Source: Spirogloea muscicola
Lineage: Eukaryota; Streptophyta; Zygnematophyceae; Spirogloeales; Spirogloeaceae
Direction: 5' to 3'
Assembly: GCA_009602725.1 (NCBI GenBank)
Contig: WELB01000022.1
Location: 773,228-792,743 of the forward strand
DNA: 19,516 nucleotides
Shown here: positions 1 through 11,839 of the stretch, piece after piece
Layout: every line of letters begins with the position of its first letter
Numbering within the stretch: the first letter of the stretch is position 1
The notes under the pieces: generated by a model
Database searches by the model: none
The model's input: only the letters and a program-made list of their open reading frames with translations
Told to the model about the DNA's origin: nothing
Translations under genes and position numbers: made by a program

Positions 1-7
1 CGCCGGG

Positions 8-2746
8 ATGCCAGACTTCGACCCGCGCTCCATCCTGCAGCCGGCGGCGGCGAGAGCCACGGTGGGGCCAGCGAGCAGGGGCGGCGGCGGCGGCAGCGGC
101 GGCCATCACCGGCCGTTGCGGAGCGGCGTGGAGAGCGACGGCGTGATCGCCGCGGCGCTGCAGGAGGAGTACGAGCGGGCCGCCGGCCTGGGCGCCGCCG
201 AGGTCGCCCGCCTCGAGCGCCGCCAGCTCGGAGCTACCGCCGTCGAGAGGACCGTCGACTACGGCCCGAATGCACCGCCGCCGCCGCCGCCGCCGCCGCA
301 GTACAATGGCAATGGCTACGACGAGCCGGTCCATCTGGGCTACCTTCCCGGCTTGGTCGTCGTGCGTTCGACCGATGATGCTACGCCAGGCTGGAGCTTG
401 CCGCCGCGGCTGGACTTCCCCGGCGCGCCGCCGCATTGGGAGGCCTTCGATGCTTACGCCGGCTCTGGCGCTGGCAACGCCGCTGGAGCTGCTGCCGGGC
501 TGCCCCGGCAGTCGCTGGAAGCGGGGGACGTTCCGGTCGGTGACAGCGAGCGACATGGCGGCGTCGACTACCAATACCACCACCAGCCGGCTGGCAATGT
601 GGGCTATGCCGGCGCTCAGGACCAAGGCCGCGGCCATGAGACGTTGCCGCTGCCCAGACCGGTGGACAAGGCGGCGCAGGAGGAGGAGGACGCCAGCCTC
701 GCGGCGGACCTGCAGGCCGAGGAGCTCGCCTCCGCTCCGCAGCCGCCTGGCCGGTCCCTGGCGTCGGCGGCCAGCGGCGACCTGGCAGCCCGCCTCGGGC
801 TCGCGCAGCCGTCGCCGGTCAGCGCCGTCCCGGCGGTCTCTTCCAGGCTTCCAATGCCTGTCTGGTGGCTGCGTTGCCCCTCCTGCTGCTGACATGCTGA
901 CATTGCGGTTTGCGATGGCAATGGGTCTGCTGCAGCTCGTCTTGCGGACCAACTCCGGCATACTGCCGCATGATGACGACATCAGTGTAGACCACCAGCG
1001 GCTGCTTGAGAGGTGGGAGGCCTGCTGCTGCTGTGCTCTGCAATGCCACATTTTGTTGCTTCCTTTCACCTGCACTGAAGTATTGTAACCTGCTCCACTT
1101 ATCTCATCTGATCATAGCGACCATGACCTTAGACTCCACTGGAAAGGTTTGAGCTGAACGAGATGTCTAACCATTTCTGCCGGCAATTAGATGTTACTGC
1201 TTTTATTGCTAGATGTCATCAGATACATGAGCAATTGACTGAGCCAGTCATATCTGTGCTATTGTGCAAACAGGCTGTGCATTTACGGCCTCAAAGAGCG
1301 GCAGATTCCTGGGGATGGAAATTGCCAGGTGCATAATTTGCGTGCTTATGCTCAGTTGACAGGATTTGGCCACAAGAAACATCAGATGTCCCAGATAGCA
1401 AGTCGAGCTGTCAAAGGCTAAGCAGACAGCCTTCGCCGTGGCACCGTATTCTGCTGCCTGCAGTTTCGCGCTTTATCAGACCAGCTCTATGGTTCGCCGG
1501 AGCACCACAAATTCGTGAGGAAGGCAATAGTGACTGAGGTACTGTGCACCCTCCCATGGATGTCCATTGACTTAGTTGAGAGCAATTTGAAATCAAAAGA
1601 CCTCTTAATGACTTTTTGATGATGTGTCACACGTTAGGGAGAGCTCTAATAGAGCTTATTGCAGACAGATCAACTCAATACAGTCCCTTACAGGGTGTCG
1701 CATTAGTTCAAAAGGGCAAGCTTTTTAGCAGAGGACGTTGGCCATCGTCTGTGTTGCTGTGTAGATGAAGAACCACCCTGAGCGATACAGTGAGCACGTC
1801 CCTGGAAAGTTCAGCGACTATGTGAAGAAGATGGGCAAGTGTGTGCTGCTTGTCACAGTGTCTACGACATTAAACTGATTCAAGTAGACTACTGCCATTG
1901 CTAGATTGCCGGTAATGAGAGGAATGTGCCATGGTTGCATCGATGATGTAATGATAAACGAAGCTCGTTTCAACGTGAATTGTGGTGCTCAGGAGTGGTG
2001 AATGGGGTGACCATGTGACGCTGCAAGCTGCGGCAGACCACGTAAGAGGGTGCCATGAGTTTAGCATTGTCTGACTGTATGCAATCTAGGATCAGGCAGT
2101 TTGGGGTAGTTGACTGAAAAGGTATTGCAGAGCATTTGAGGTAACTTGGAAGAGCACATGTCAGGTAGCATAATTGATGTCAAAAGGTAACCTGGCTAGT
2201 GTTCACTATACTGACTGTTGGCGTAGCTGTGTTGCTGGGTATGAGTCTGATCCTTTTTGCATGCTGCTTGGTGGTGGCTAGTGGGGCGTGAAGGTGTCCT
2301 TGGTCACGTCATTCAAGGACCAGTGCTTCGTTGAGATCCCACCCCGCTTGGCGCAGTCTGATCATGGTGAGCTGACAGCTGCACAGCATGTGTTGCACTG
2401 ACTACAGATTGTAAAATTTAATCAGTGGGGGAGATGAGCACAGATTAGATAATAGATTTTGGATGCTTCAAGCCAGGAATATTGCTTAATACCTGTGTTT
2501 GCAACTTTATTTGCAGAGATTTGGCTGAGCTTTTGGGCGGAGATCCACTACAACTCCATCTACCTTCCAGGAGGTGAGAGTTAGATCTGATCATGCAGCC
2601 TTGCTTGCTGAAGGCCTCTTTATTGTATTGCAGGTAGCAATACCGTTGATTAGTTACTGCCTGACGCTGTGGATGGGTTTTCGTTTGCTGCAGAGCAAGC
2701 GCCCATTGACAATGACCCAAAGAAAAAGAAACACTGGCTTTTTTAG
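8..2746 (+). CDS. OTU-domain cysteine protease (deubiquitinase type), 9 exons
   Basis: Model: join(8..817, 936..1012, 1274..1328, 1464..1538, 1765..1838, 1993..2041, 2282..2366, 2517..2573, 2694..2746), 444 aa, all phases consistent. The protein should cleave ubiquitin from substrates. The OTU domain covers about residues 285-427: GDGNC at 309-313 holds the catalytic Cys313 and nearby Asp310; FRALSDQLYGSPEHH (315-329) and SGEWGDHVTLQAAADH (365-380) are family signatures; FWAEIHYNSIY (414-424) carries the catalytic His419. The tail ends KKKKHWLF, as in plant OTU proteins. The N-terminal 270 residues are low complexity, with Pro8 at 90-97 and two helices of the form LAxxLQxEE (44-58 and 225-242). 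The exon 1 donor is uncertain: GTCAGC at 818 was chosen, but other phase-0 GT sites lie within 60 bp. The frame is open to the left window edge, so the ATG at 8 may not be the true start. Seen: exons and motifs. Known: OTU catalysis. Inferred: substrate. Confidence 0.9.
275..298 (+). repeat. (CCG)8 trinucleotide repeat encoding Pro8
   Basis: Eight perfect CCG units lie in exon 1 of the OTU gene and encode residues 90-97 as polyproline, between the first LQEE helix and the rest of the linker. In-frame triplet repeats like this vary in length between strains. Confidence 0.9.
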
Positions 2747-3905
2747 AGGTTGCTGAAGTACGAGTTGCAGCTCCACCAAATACTTGATCCTAGCTTCAGG
2801 TACGCCTCAGTCGAAGTGCATGTCAGCAGCTTCTTTGTCCTTGAATTGCAGAAGTGCTGCTTCTTCTCCTCTCGTGACAGTGATTTTGTTCTGATGGCAC
2901 AGATGTGATGCTGGAAGTACATAAAAGGTGAATCAGTGGGCCTCATGAATTGGCTTTAATGTTTTGGCAACTTGGGCGTTTTGAAACTTTGGAACTGTAG
3001 TCTAAACTCCCACAGGTGACCTCCTTTCCAGAGGGTGCGCAAAGTGACCAACTCGTTAATTTGCCACTGTTATTTCGCCACTCTCCTCTGGAACAACTCG
3101 CTTTCTGGTACTGGCAAGTGGTCCCAGATAGCTATCAGAATTTGTTCATTGTCGTTTCTTGCTGTGGCTGAAAGCCTGGCGAATAAAATGTGCACGTTGC
3201 ACGCTGTGTACTCTCTTGTTGTCTTGCCTACATCAGTGCACGGTCATCAACTGTCATTCAAAGACTTGAGGGCGTGCTCTGTTTGCATGCGGTCAAGTCA
3301 GTGACCTGGTTCCATTCATCGTGCACAAGGGACGACCGGAGAGATGTCATGTTGACAGCTAGTTTGCTCTTCCCTCATTGGCACTTTCCTTACGCCCCAA
3401 CCCTTGTCTGTGCCTTCTATATCTGTTCACTCGCTAGAGTACATGCCCTTACGGTGTCTGCCATCTTGGAGGACAAGCCTCTGAATCTTATTTGAGGCCA
3501 CCAAGTCACAGACACACCTTCCCAGTTCTGCAAGGCACGGCCGCTTGGCCCTCTGGCCATACGGCACGAGGGCCGAAATCGCTGGTTGTCTGGCCTTTGA
3601 ATTGGTGCAAGTAGTCATTGTTCGCCACAGCTTTCAAAGAAGCAGCTCTCCCAGAGGGCCGACGGCTGCACCCGCCAGCCCACAGTCTACACGGTCCAGA
3701 AAGCAGCAGGGGGAACCCATTTTCTTACCTGCCTTCGAGGCTGTTGTTGCAACTGTTGGGACACTGCGGTGGTCGATGGAATGGCGATGATGCGTGGTGA
3801 AAAGTCAGCCCAGAAAGACTGAACAAGGTCCGAAGGAGCCGGAAAATGTAGAAAGCACTAAGGGTGCCTACTCAGTGGAAGAAAGTGCTCGCCCATAAAG
3901 AAGAG

Positions 3906-3924
3906 GGGCTGGCAAAGCCAGCCC
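3906..3924. repeat. Perfect hairpin, 8-bp stem
   Basis: GGGCTGGC and GCCAGCCC pair perfectly around an AAA loop. It lies mid-way between the OTU and RPL10 genes. No function is evident. Confidence 0.55.
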
Positions 3925-4235
3925 AAAATTGAATGGACAATGTCCAAAGCCAAAGCCTCAGTACCCCTGGTCAGCAGCCGCAAGCACATGCATCACGCAA
4001 ACAATTTCGTGGGGGATTGAAGGTATGGAGGAGCTAAGCAACCGAAAGGAAGCAAGCCATTAGATTTCTTTCCTAAACCTCTCTGTTCAGAAGCCGGAAC
4101 GGCCATGGCTTGGTCGACGGAACAGTGTAGTGGCCATCTCCACACAACGTTGGCTTTGATGGTGCCGGGCGTTGGAGCCCGACGCCGTTGGCCTGCCGTC
4201 GATGCAGGCAATCGGACAGTACAGGTGGCGGCGTT

Positions 4236-4256
4236 AAACCCCCCATGAGGGGGTTT
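4236..4256. repeat. Perfect hairpin, 8-bp stem, upstream of RPL10
   Basis: AAACCCCC (4236-4243) and GGGGGTTT (4249-4256) pair around the loop CATGA. It lies about 100 bp upstream of the telo-box in the presumed RPL10 promoter. The arms resemble degenerate telomere-type (CCCTAAA) sequence, but this is only a resemblance. Confidence 0.5.
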
Positions 4257-4300
4257 GCCTCCCCACCTCCTCCCCGGCTTTCTGGAAGCGCGCTGCTGCG

Positions 4301-4335
4301 GGGAAGGAGGGAGGAGGGAGGAGGGAGGAGGGAGG
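4301..4335 (+). repeat. GGGAGGA heptamer repeat, G-quadruplex-like
   Basis: GGG runs at 4309, 4316, 4323 and 4330 are spaced by exactly four bases (AGGA), with a further GGG at 4301. This fits the G3N4 quadruplex pattern on the RPL10 sense strand. It lies 30-60 bp upstream of the ambiguous base at 4366 and may explain poor sequence quality there. Confidence 0.75.
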
Positions 4336-4340
4336 TTCAG

Positions 4341-4349
4341 AAACCCTAA
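4341..4349 (+). promoter_or_regulatory. Telo-box (AAACCCTAA) of the RPL10 promoter
   Basis: The exact plant telo-box AAACCCTAA lies 144 bp upstream of the first visible RPL10 splice acceptor. In land plants this element is enriched near the transcription start of ribosomal protein and translation-factor genes and is bound by Myb-like telobox factors and Pur-alpha. Its position here fits that pattern; use in this organism is inferred. Confidence 0.65.
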
Positions 4350-4365
4350 CCCGCCCCCCCTTCTG

Positions 4366-4366
4366 N
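4366..4366. other. Ambiguous base / probable assembly gap
   Basis: This is the single N in the window. It sits between the G-rich tract and RPL10 exon 2, where the missing first exon should be. Confidence 0.7.
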
Positions 4367-4492
4367 CCTGCTGCGGGCTCGCCCGTGGAGTGGAGCGGCC
4401 CTTCCTCCTGCCATGTGCAGCGCCGCCGGCGTCGCCGCCGCTGCCGCTCGCGGCGGCGCCCTGAGCGCGGCGGCGTTGCGGGTGCTGCGCAG

Positions 4493-6194
<1,702 letters not shown>

Positions 6195-6532
6195 GTGGCA
6201 TTGGCTCCATTTACTTCACTGTACCACATCAGGACCTGATTTCAGCTCAACGGCTATGAATTATTGCCGTGAGGGTTGCCCTTCACCCCTGCAACTCTCC
6301 AATTAATGTCATGCGTTGGCGGCAATCAATATGCAGCAGAGCAGCAGCTGAGGGCGAAAGTCAAGACTGAAAAGTTGATGAGAGCCTGGGGCTTATGTTA
6401 ACAACCTTGAGCCATGCCATAGTCACAAGCTCACTTGAGCAGTGCAAGTCGAAGGCTTGTGTTCGGTTTGCCGTGGGCTTGTGGTAATGGGAAGTCTCTC
6501 GGACTATAATGGCTGAGAGGCCAGCCACCAAT
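6195..6532. other. Convergent 3' region between RPL10 and the TDP1-like gene
   Basis: These 338 bp separate the RPL10 stop from the TDP1-like stop on the opposite strand, so both 3' untranslated regions must fit or overlap here. I see no AATAAA or TGTAA signal on either strand and no other gene. Confidence 0.6.
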
Positions 6533-9500
6533 TTATGGGGTGCAGGAGCAATCTGTGGTGTTACTCTCGCTGGTCTGCCTGCCTCCATCTTCTTGCACAC
6601 TGGTCCACAGCCGCTCAGCGTAGCCATCCTCGTCAAGAGAGACCTCAACAGTGGCGGCGGTGGCAACAGTGACCTGTATGCTTTCGCCCCCGTCGTCAAC
6701 TTCGCTGCTGCCCTCGAGCTCCTCAGGCTCTGCAAGTGAGGCTGCATCGTTGTGGACAGCCTTCTGCGAGCACAACTCTGCGTCTCTAGCCTTCATCATG
6801 GCGATCTGATTGGCAATGGCACGCCGCACAGCCGGCCAGGAAGCCGGCCGGGCGCCTGGCTGGTACTGGGGTGCAGGGACCTGGAACGGCAGCACGATCC
6901 GGTCGAGGCCACGTGAGCTGCTGCTGCACAGGTGCCCATGACCAACCTGTGCGCAGCGCTGACCGCCAGTGTCTATCGGCAGAGGTGCCGGTGGCTCAAT
7001 CAGCACTATGCCGGCCTCGTAGTTGTAAATGTGGAGGCAAGACCCAAGCGCCACGCGCTCCGGGCCGGCTGTGGCAGTGGTGGCCCGTCAGCTTAGAGGG
7101 TCAGATGGGGCATGAAGACCGCTTCAAATGTGAAAATCTGGCTTGGGTTATCAACGTTTGCTACTGTAAGTAAACAGACAGACAAGAAAACAGGCCGATT
7201 AAGTGAATAAGACCAGCTATTCTATTACCAACTACTAATAATGCAATGTTATGTACCACTCTTCGAGTGGAGGCGATAGCTGTTAAAAGTGGGATCAGCA
7301 TTGGCAGAGAGAGCAGCTCACCGTTGAAAGACTGCGACTGCGGCGCCTTTGGGACCGGCCGGCCCCAGGCTGCGGGGCTGAGGTTGTGGGACCCGCAGTA
7401 CACCCAGCCCGATGCCGGCTGCCCGGCGGCCGAGCCCCGGAATCGCCGCAGCGCCACCTGGCAGGACGTGGCAGAAGACTGCTTGTAAGACCAACTGACG
7501 GTCATTCACACCAAGTCTTTGTACGTTTGGCACAAGCGTTGCTCAGATGAAGCCTACAGTATAATACTTCACTATTGCCTTTCTTGCATGTAGCTAAAGC
7601 TGGGTCAAGTGCAACGGAACCGTACCTTGACGTGCATGTGGACAGCGCTGCGCTCGGGCGGCTCCGGGATGGCATCATGGAGGAGGTTGGCTGTCAGCAG
7701 CCACTCACCAAGGGCCTGCAGAATGGAGAACATGGGATGGCAGCATTGCTGTTGCTTACATCCCTCGACCTCAGGCCCTTGATGGATTCCTTTACCCTAA
7801 ATTGATGAGATGTTAAGTGCAGTAGTATAGACATTCTTGTTGACATGGGTTGCACTAATTGTCTAAGCCCTGTTGTCAAGGTCCACATCAGCAGTTCTTA
7901 AAAATAGAGCTACAGTACGACCATCATATATGTGCATCCTCCGTATTGCACTGTGCATGTATGTGACCTATTGTGGGCCTAATCCTTAATCATGGGATTG
8001 ACAAGAGTAACGAGTATGTACCTCCGTGAAGAAAGAGAGCCCTGAGAACTCCGACGGACCCCCCATTGCATCGTTTACGTGGTCTATCGTTGGAAACACG
8101 ATGCCAAGTGACGGGCTACGTGCCTCCAGCTCAGCGGTCCAGTGGCCCCACTGCCATGATGCATCAAGACAAAAGGCAGGGCACGGTTAAGGAAAATTGA
8201 CTTTATTAGTGGCAAGTGATTGTGCGGCGGCTCTGCAACTGGGGCTGAGGAGCTGTGCCTCGGGGTCGCTCTCGCTACCGTTGCCGTCGTCAGGCATCGC
8301 TGGGGGCCGGCGCCCGGCGGCAGCCGCGAACGCCCCCAAGAAGGGCGGGTCGACCGACGAGCCCACTGAGGATGAGCCTGAGCAGTGCGCCGCAATTATC
8401 TCATTAGCAACTACATGACGTCTTAACAAGCTCCTGATTGAGGTTAAAGGCTTACAACTATCTGATTGGTGCACGTGCGCTTGCAGCCTTGAGCACGAGC
8501 TCACCGTACAGAAAGTCGGTCTCGAGCTCCTGCGGCCACTTGTGGCACCTCAGCACCTGCAATGTCGGCGACGGCAGCAGCCGCCAGGATGATGTCAGAA
8601 TGAGGCGGAGAGCTCGAAAGCGGCATGCTGAGACCAAAGCACGGCAAGAGCCAGATGCCTGTCGTTGCAGCCCATTGCATGACTTGCACCATTGCGCCTA
8701 CAGTACTCAACGGGATTCTGGCGCGCAGATGATCAACATGGCAGATGGATGTTAACGTCAGAAGCTGTTGAGGTCGTGCGCCCAGTGTGCTTGCCTGGTG
8801 CAGGCGCCAGAGCCCAAGCGGGCGCTGCAGCGAGCGCAGGAGGCCTGCGAATGCACGTGCGTGTCTTGTCACCAGCTCCTCATGCGCCGACGCGAATCGC
8901 GGGCCCTGTGGAGAGCCCACTCTTGAGCAGGCTTGAGATGCGCTCTTCTGAAGAGCTTTCAATAAAGGAAAATTAGGCATCACAAGTCAAAGAAAGTACT
9001 AATTGTGTAAAACCTACACAAGGAAGTCAAAGGTAATGGATTTATGTTATATCTAAGAATTATTAGCTGCTGGGTGCAGGCAACCGAGCTGCGCAGCAGA
9101 AAGTACCTCGAGGATGTAAATGCAGAGCTGCGGGGAATGCGCCTCGGCGCGGCCGGCAGCAGCAGCGAGGACTTGGCGCAGGCTGGCTCTGGCGGCAAAA
9201 TGTACGAGCCCAGCATCCCAGAGCGGCGCAGCCCACGCCGCGATTGCCCGCGGCAGGTACCCGATGCGCAGCTCTGCGGCACCGCCGCTCCTGCTACAAT
9301 TGCTGCCTGCAGCACCGCCGAGGTCCTTGGGCTTGCTCAGACACATTCAGCAGCAGTCTCATATGAGCTGGTGAATCTCAGTTCAGAGATTCTGCGTTTT
9401 GCTTGAATCGACGTTGTGAGGGTTTCCTTATTGACTTCTGTAACTATGCAGAGCAACTTAATTACGACATTACTAATGGCCATTAGATTGATAGTATGGA

Positions 9501-11308
9501 GGCCACGTACTTTCAGGCGACACCTTCGCAACACGGGCAATGACAGCAGCACATGGGCTGTCGAGCTCAAGAGCTATGGCGTTGGAGTCTGCGGGCAGCC
9601 CCTGCACGCGCCGGACCGCCAGCTCCTCGAGGCCGGCACGGCAGCTCCCGCCAGCCGCCGACGCCGCGGCGGCGGCGGCGGCAACAGCCAGCGCACGCAG
9701 GCGGGCACCGGTGGGGTCCACCTCCGGCTTGAAGCCATGGCGCACGCCGGCGACCGTCGTGACCACAGCGCCAAGCACAGTGCGCCACTCTGCCGCAGCT
9801 GCTGCTGCCCTCTCGCGCCGTCGGCGCTTCTTGCGGCCGGGCTCGTCGTGCGCAGCAGCGGCAGCGGCGGCGGTGTCCAGCGGCGGAACAGGCGGTGGGT
9901 GCAGGCCAGGCACAGACACGACGAGCGCACCGGCGGCGCCGCCGAAGTCGAAGCTGGCAAGGCCAACGGCCCAGCAAGCCGCCTCGGCAGGCCAGTCGCC
10001 GAGCAGCGCCGCCAGCAGGGCCGCGAGCTCGGCGCCGAAGCCGCCGACGGCAAGGAGACCCGGCGAATCGGGCGCCGGCTGGCGCGGGAAGTCTTGCCAC
10101 CACACCGTGTTGGTTACGTTCAGCCACTGCCCACAAGCGCCGCCGCCGCAACGGCTATGGCTGCGGCGTCAAGCTGCAGCGAGGCCGCAGCAGCGTAAGT
10201 GGGCATGGCGTCGGTTGTGAAGGAACGCCGCCGTACCTGGCTCGCGGTGAGGTTGGCGGACGTGACGACGACGCGGAGGCAGTCGCGCCGCCGCAGCAGC
10301 AGGAGCTTCGGGTGGTGGCAGCCCATGCCCGGACGGCGATTGCTGCCGCTGCTGCCGAAGCGGTGAGCCTCTGGGAAAGTCGGAAACCTGCCAAGCGCCG
10401 CCGCAGCAGCCGCCGTCTCTGGCCATTAGGCACTCAGGCGAACCTCTGTAACTGCTGATGGCTAATGGATGTGTTAACTACCGCTAAATCCTGATCCATT
10501 ACCCAAAGTGTGACCTGATCGAGGTTAGTGATGCTTGGATAGTGGATAATTCCACAAGCATGATCTACTGCAACACTTAGTCCTTGGTTGGACCTATGGT
10601 GGGGCGCCCGCACAGCAGCTTGAGGAGAGGCCACTTGTCCGGCGCAGGCCGCGACGCGCGGGCTGCCGCGTCGGGCTCCCATGCCAGTCCGCCGTCCCCA
10701 TGCGCCGCCACCGTTATCGGCAGCGTCGCCGGGATGCGGCAGTGCTCCATGAACCTGCTATGACCACCATCGTAAGAAGAAAGTGCTCGTAAGCACTTCA
10801 TTCGCAAGAGTTGCGTGTTTGTTCAGTCTTACTATGTATATCAATCATCTTGAAAGTGTTTTCCAATGTTACCGGCCAGTTAATTAGCTGCTCAGCACTG
10901 CGGCAATGTTGGCTTTGGCGGCCGCTGCCGAGGGCAGCGCCACCAAACTGAAGTCAGTCAGGATTCAATGAAGTCTTGGGGCTAAGAGACTTCAGTGGGC
11001 TTTGCATCGTGATCATAGGAATTAGGGTGAAGTAGGTCAGTCGGGTCGCACCAGTCAAGGTCGTACACGAGCGTGGTCACGAGGACGGCGTCGAGGCCGG
11101 CCAGCGGCGCGAGGAGGTCGCGCAGGCCGACGCCGTCGCCAACGCCGCCGAGGTGCGGCAGGCGGTTGAGGCAGAGGCCGCGCTCCCCGGGGCCGCCGCC
11201 GGGCAGGACGCGCGGCTCCTCGGCTGCGGCTTCTCCGGCGCCGTCGACGAGCTCATCGCCGCTGCTGCCGTTGCTGTGGCTGCCCCGCCGATTCAGCGGG
11301 AGCATCAT
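6533..11308 (-). CDS. Tyrosyl-DNA phosphodiesterase 1-like protein (PLD superfamily), 12 exons
   Basis: Model: complement(join(6533..7068, 7322..7457, 7626..7715, 8022..8150, 8259..8377, 8505..8556, 8795..8947, 9107..9273, 9511..10126, 10237..10387, 10614..10754, 11052..11308)), 848 aa. TDP1 removes stalled topoisomerase I peptides from DNA 3' ends. HxK motif 1 is CHHPKLLLL (His158, Lys160) with TSANL after it; motif 2 is HMHVK (His623, Lys625), followed by GWVYCGSHNLSPAAWGRP (Asn650). NVTNTVWWQDFPR, GYLPRAIAAW, GLWRLHQ, SDPEWG, IVFPTID and LDRIVLPFQVPAPQY recall the plant TDP1-like family (At5g07400 type), not the short canonical TDP1. No FHA domain is visible. An insert with a GRKKRRRRER cluster (280-289) and Ala runs sits in the core; an acidic tail follows residue about 765. 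Two introns use GC donors. The joint 9273/9511 and the N-terminus are tentative. Confidence 0.9.
8151..8258 (-). other. Probable GC-AG intron in the TDP1-like gene
   Basis: The upstream exon ends at a GAG codon followed by GCACAG, and the next exon starts with TGG after GGCAG. This is the only joint that gives the family-like string SESDPE-WGHW in phase 0. No GT in suitable phase lies near the exon end. Confidence 0.75.
8557..8794 (-). other. Probable GC-AG intron in the TDP1-like gene
   Basis: The upstream exon ends CACCAG followed by GCAAGC, the usual GC-donor consensus (AG|GCAAG). The acceptor is CATTGCAG. Joining them gives GLWRLHQ-VLRCHKWP in phase 0, matching the family. There is no GT for several codons after CAG. 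Confidence 0.82.
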
Positions 11309-11514
11309 CGTCGCCGGTGGTCCAGTGCCGCTGCCGGGCCGTGCCTGCTCAGCCAGAGCGCCAGCATCGCCGTAGGCGCCATAGATTGTGGCGTCCGGGT
11401 GGGTTTCGGGGCTCTCGCCAAGGCGCTGCTGCTGAGCTGCTTGATGCCATGCACGGCTCTGTGGCTTCTCCCTCCATCATGCTACCACTTTTGCACTGTG
11501 GCAGAGATCTGGCG

Positions 11515-11752
11515 CCGTGAGCGGAGGGAGGGAGAAAGCTGGGAGCAACAGGGCAAGAGAGGGAGAGCAGCAGTTCAGAAGAGAGGAGAGGGGGCAGGAG
11601 AGCGTGAGAGGGGAGGAGGGAGATAGGAGTGCGAGTGAGACGGGACGGGGCGTGAGGAGGGAGTTAGGTGGGGATCAAGGGAGGGTGTTGTGGAGAGAGA
11701 CGGAGTGAGTAGAGGAGAGAGAGGGGTGGCTTATGAGGAGGCGAGCGAGAAG
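11515..11752. repeat. Purine-rich (GA/GGA) low-complexity tract
   Basis: About 240 bp of nearly pure purine sequence on the plus strand. On the minus strand it is a CT-rich tract directly upstream of the TDP1-like gene, like the pyrimidine patches of plant core promoters and leaders. Its length also permits triplex structure. Confidence 0.75.
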
Positions 11753-11759
11753 GTGTGTG

Positions 11760-11835
<76 letters not shown>
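11753..11835. repeat. Compound microsatellite (GT)n-(GA)n
   Basis: GT repeats run from 11753 to 11792 with one GC interruption and pass straight into GA repeats from 11793 to 11835 with one CA interruption. Such tracts vary in length by slippage; (GT)n is prone to Z-DNA and (GA)n to triplex. Confidence 0.95.

Positions 11836-11839
<4 letters not shown>

Larger units (their letters stand above)
2747..4492. other. Intergenic region between the OTU and RPL10 genes
   Basis: This 1.7-kb stretch holds the OTU 3' untranslated region, the RPL10 promoter and, presumably, the missing RPL10 exon 1. Short open frames occur on both strands, but none shows a recognisable domain or a convincing splice partner. 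AATAAA at 3182-3187 is a possible poly(A) signal, though 436 bp from the OTU stop. Two perfect hairpins (3906-3924 and 4236-4256), a G-rich heptamer repeat and a telo-box are listed separately. I see no tRNA or transposon. Confidence 0.6.

Noticed and set aside
2634-2653. Alternative last OTU exon from the acceptor at 2633, ending at the TAG at 2651.
   Set aside because: The phase fits, but the product would stop after six residues and lose the conserved basic tail encoded at 2694-2746. It could be a minor splice form.
2574-2746. A small separate gene overlapping the end of the OTU gene.
   Set aside because: The acceptor at 2693 in correct phase makes 2694-2746 the last OTU exon, ending KKKKHWLF as in plant relatives; the other frame has no features.
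3035-3495. Two overlapping plus-strand open frames in the OTU-RPL10 gap.
   Set aside because: They are Cys/Ser/Leu-rich, lack any domain, and have no codon bias like the neighbouring genes.
9540-10458. Long plus-strand frames across 9416-10458.
   Set aside because: They are antisense to the TDP1-like exons, which carry catalytic motifs; the plus-strand products are Arg/Ala-rich shadows.
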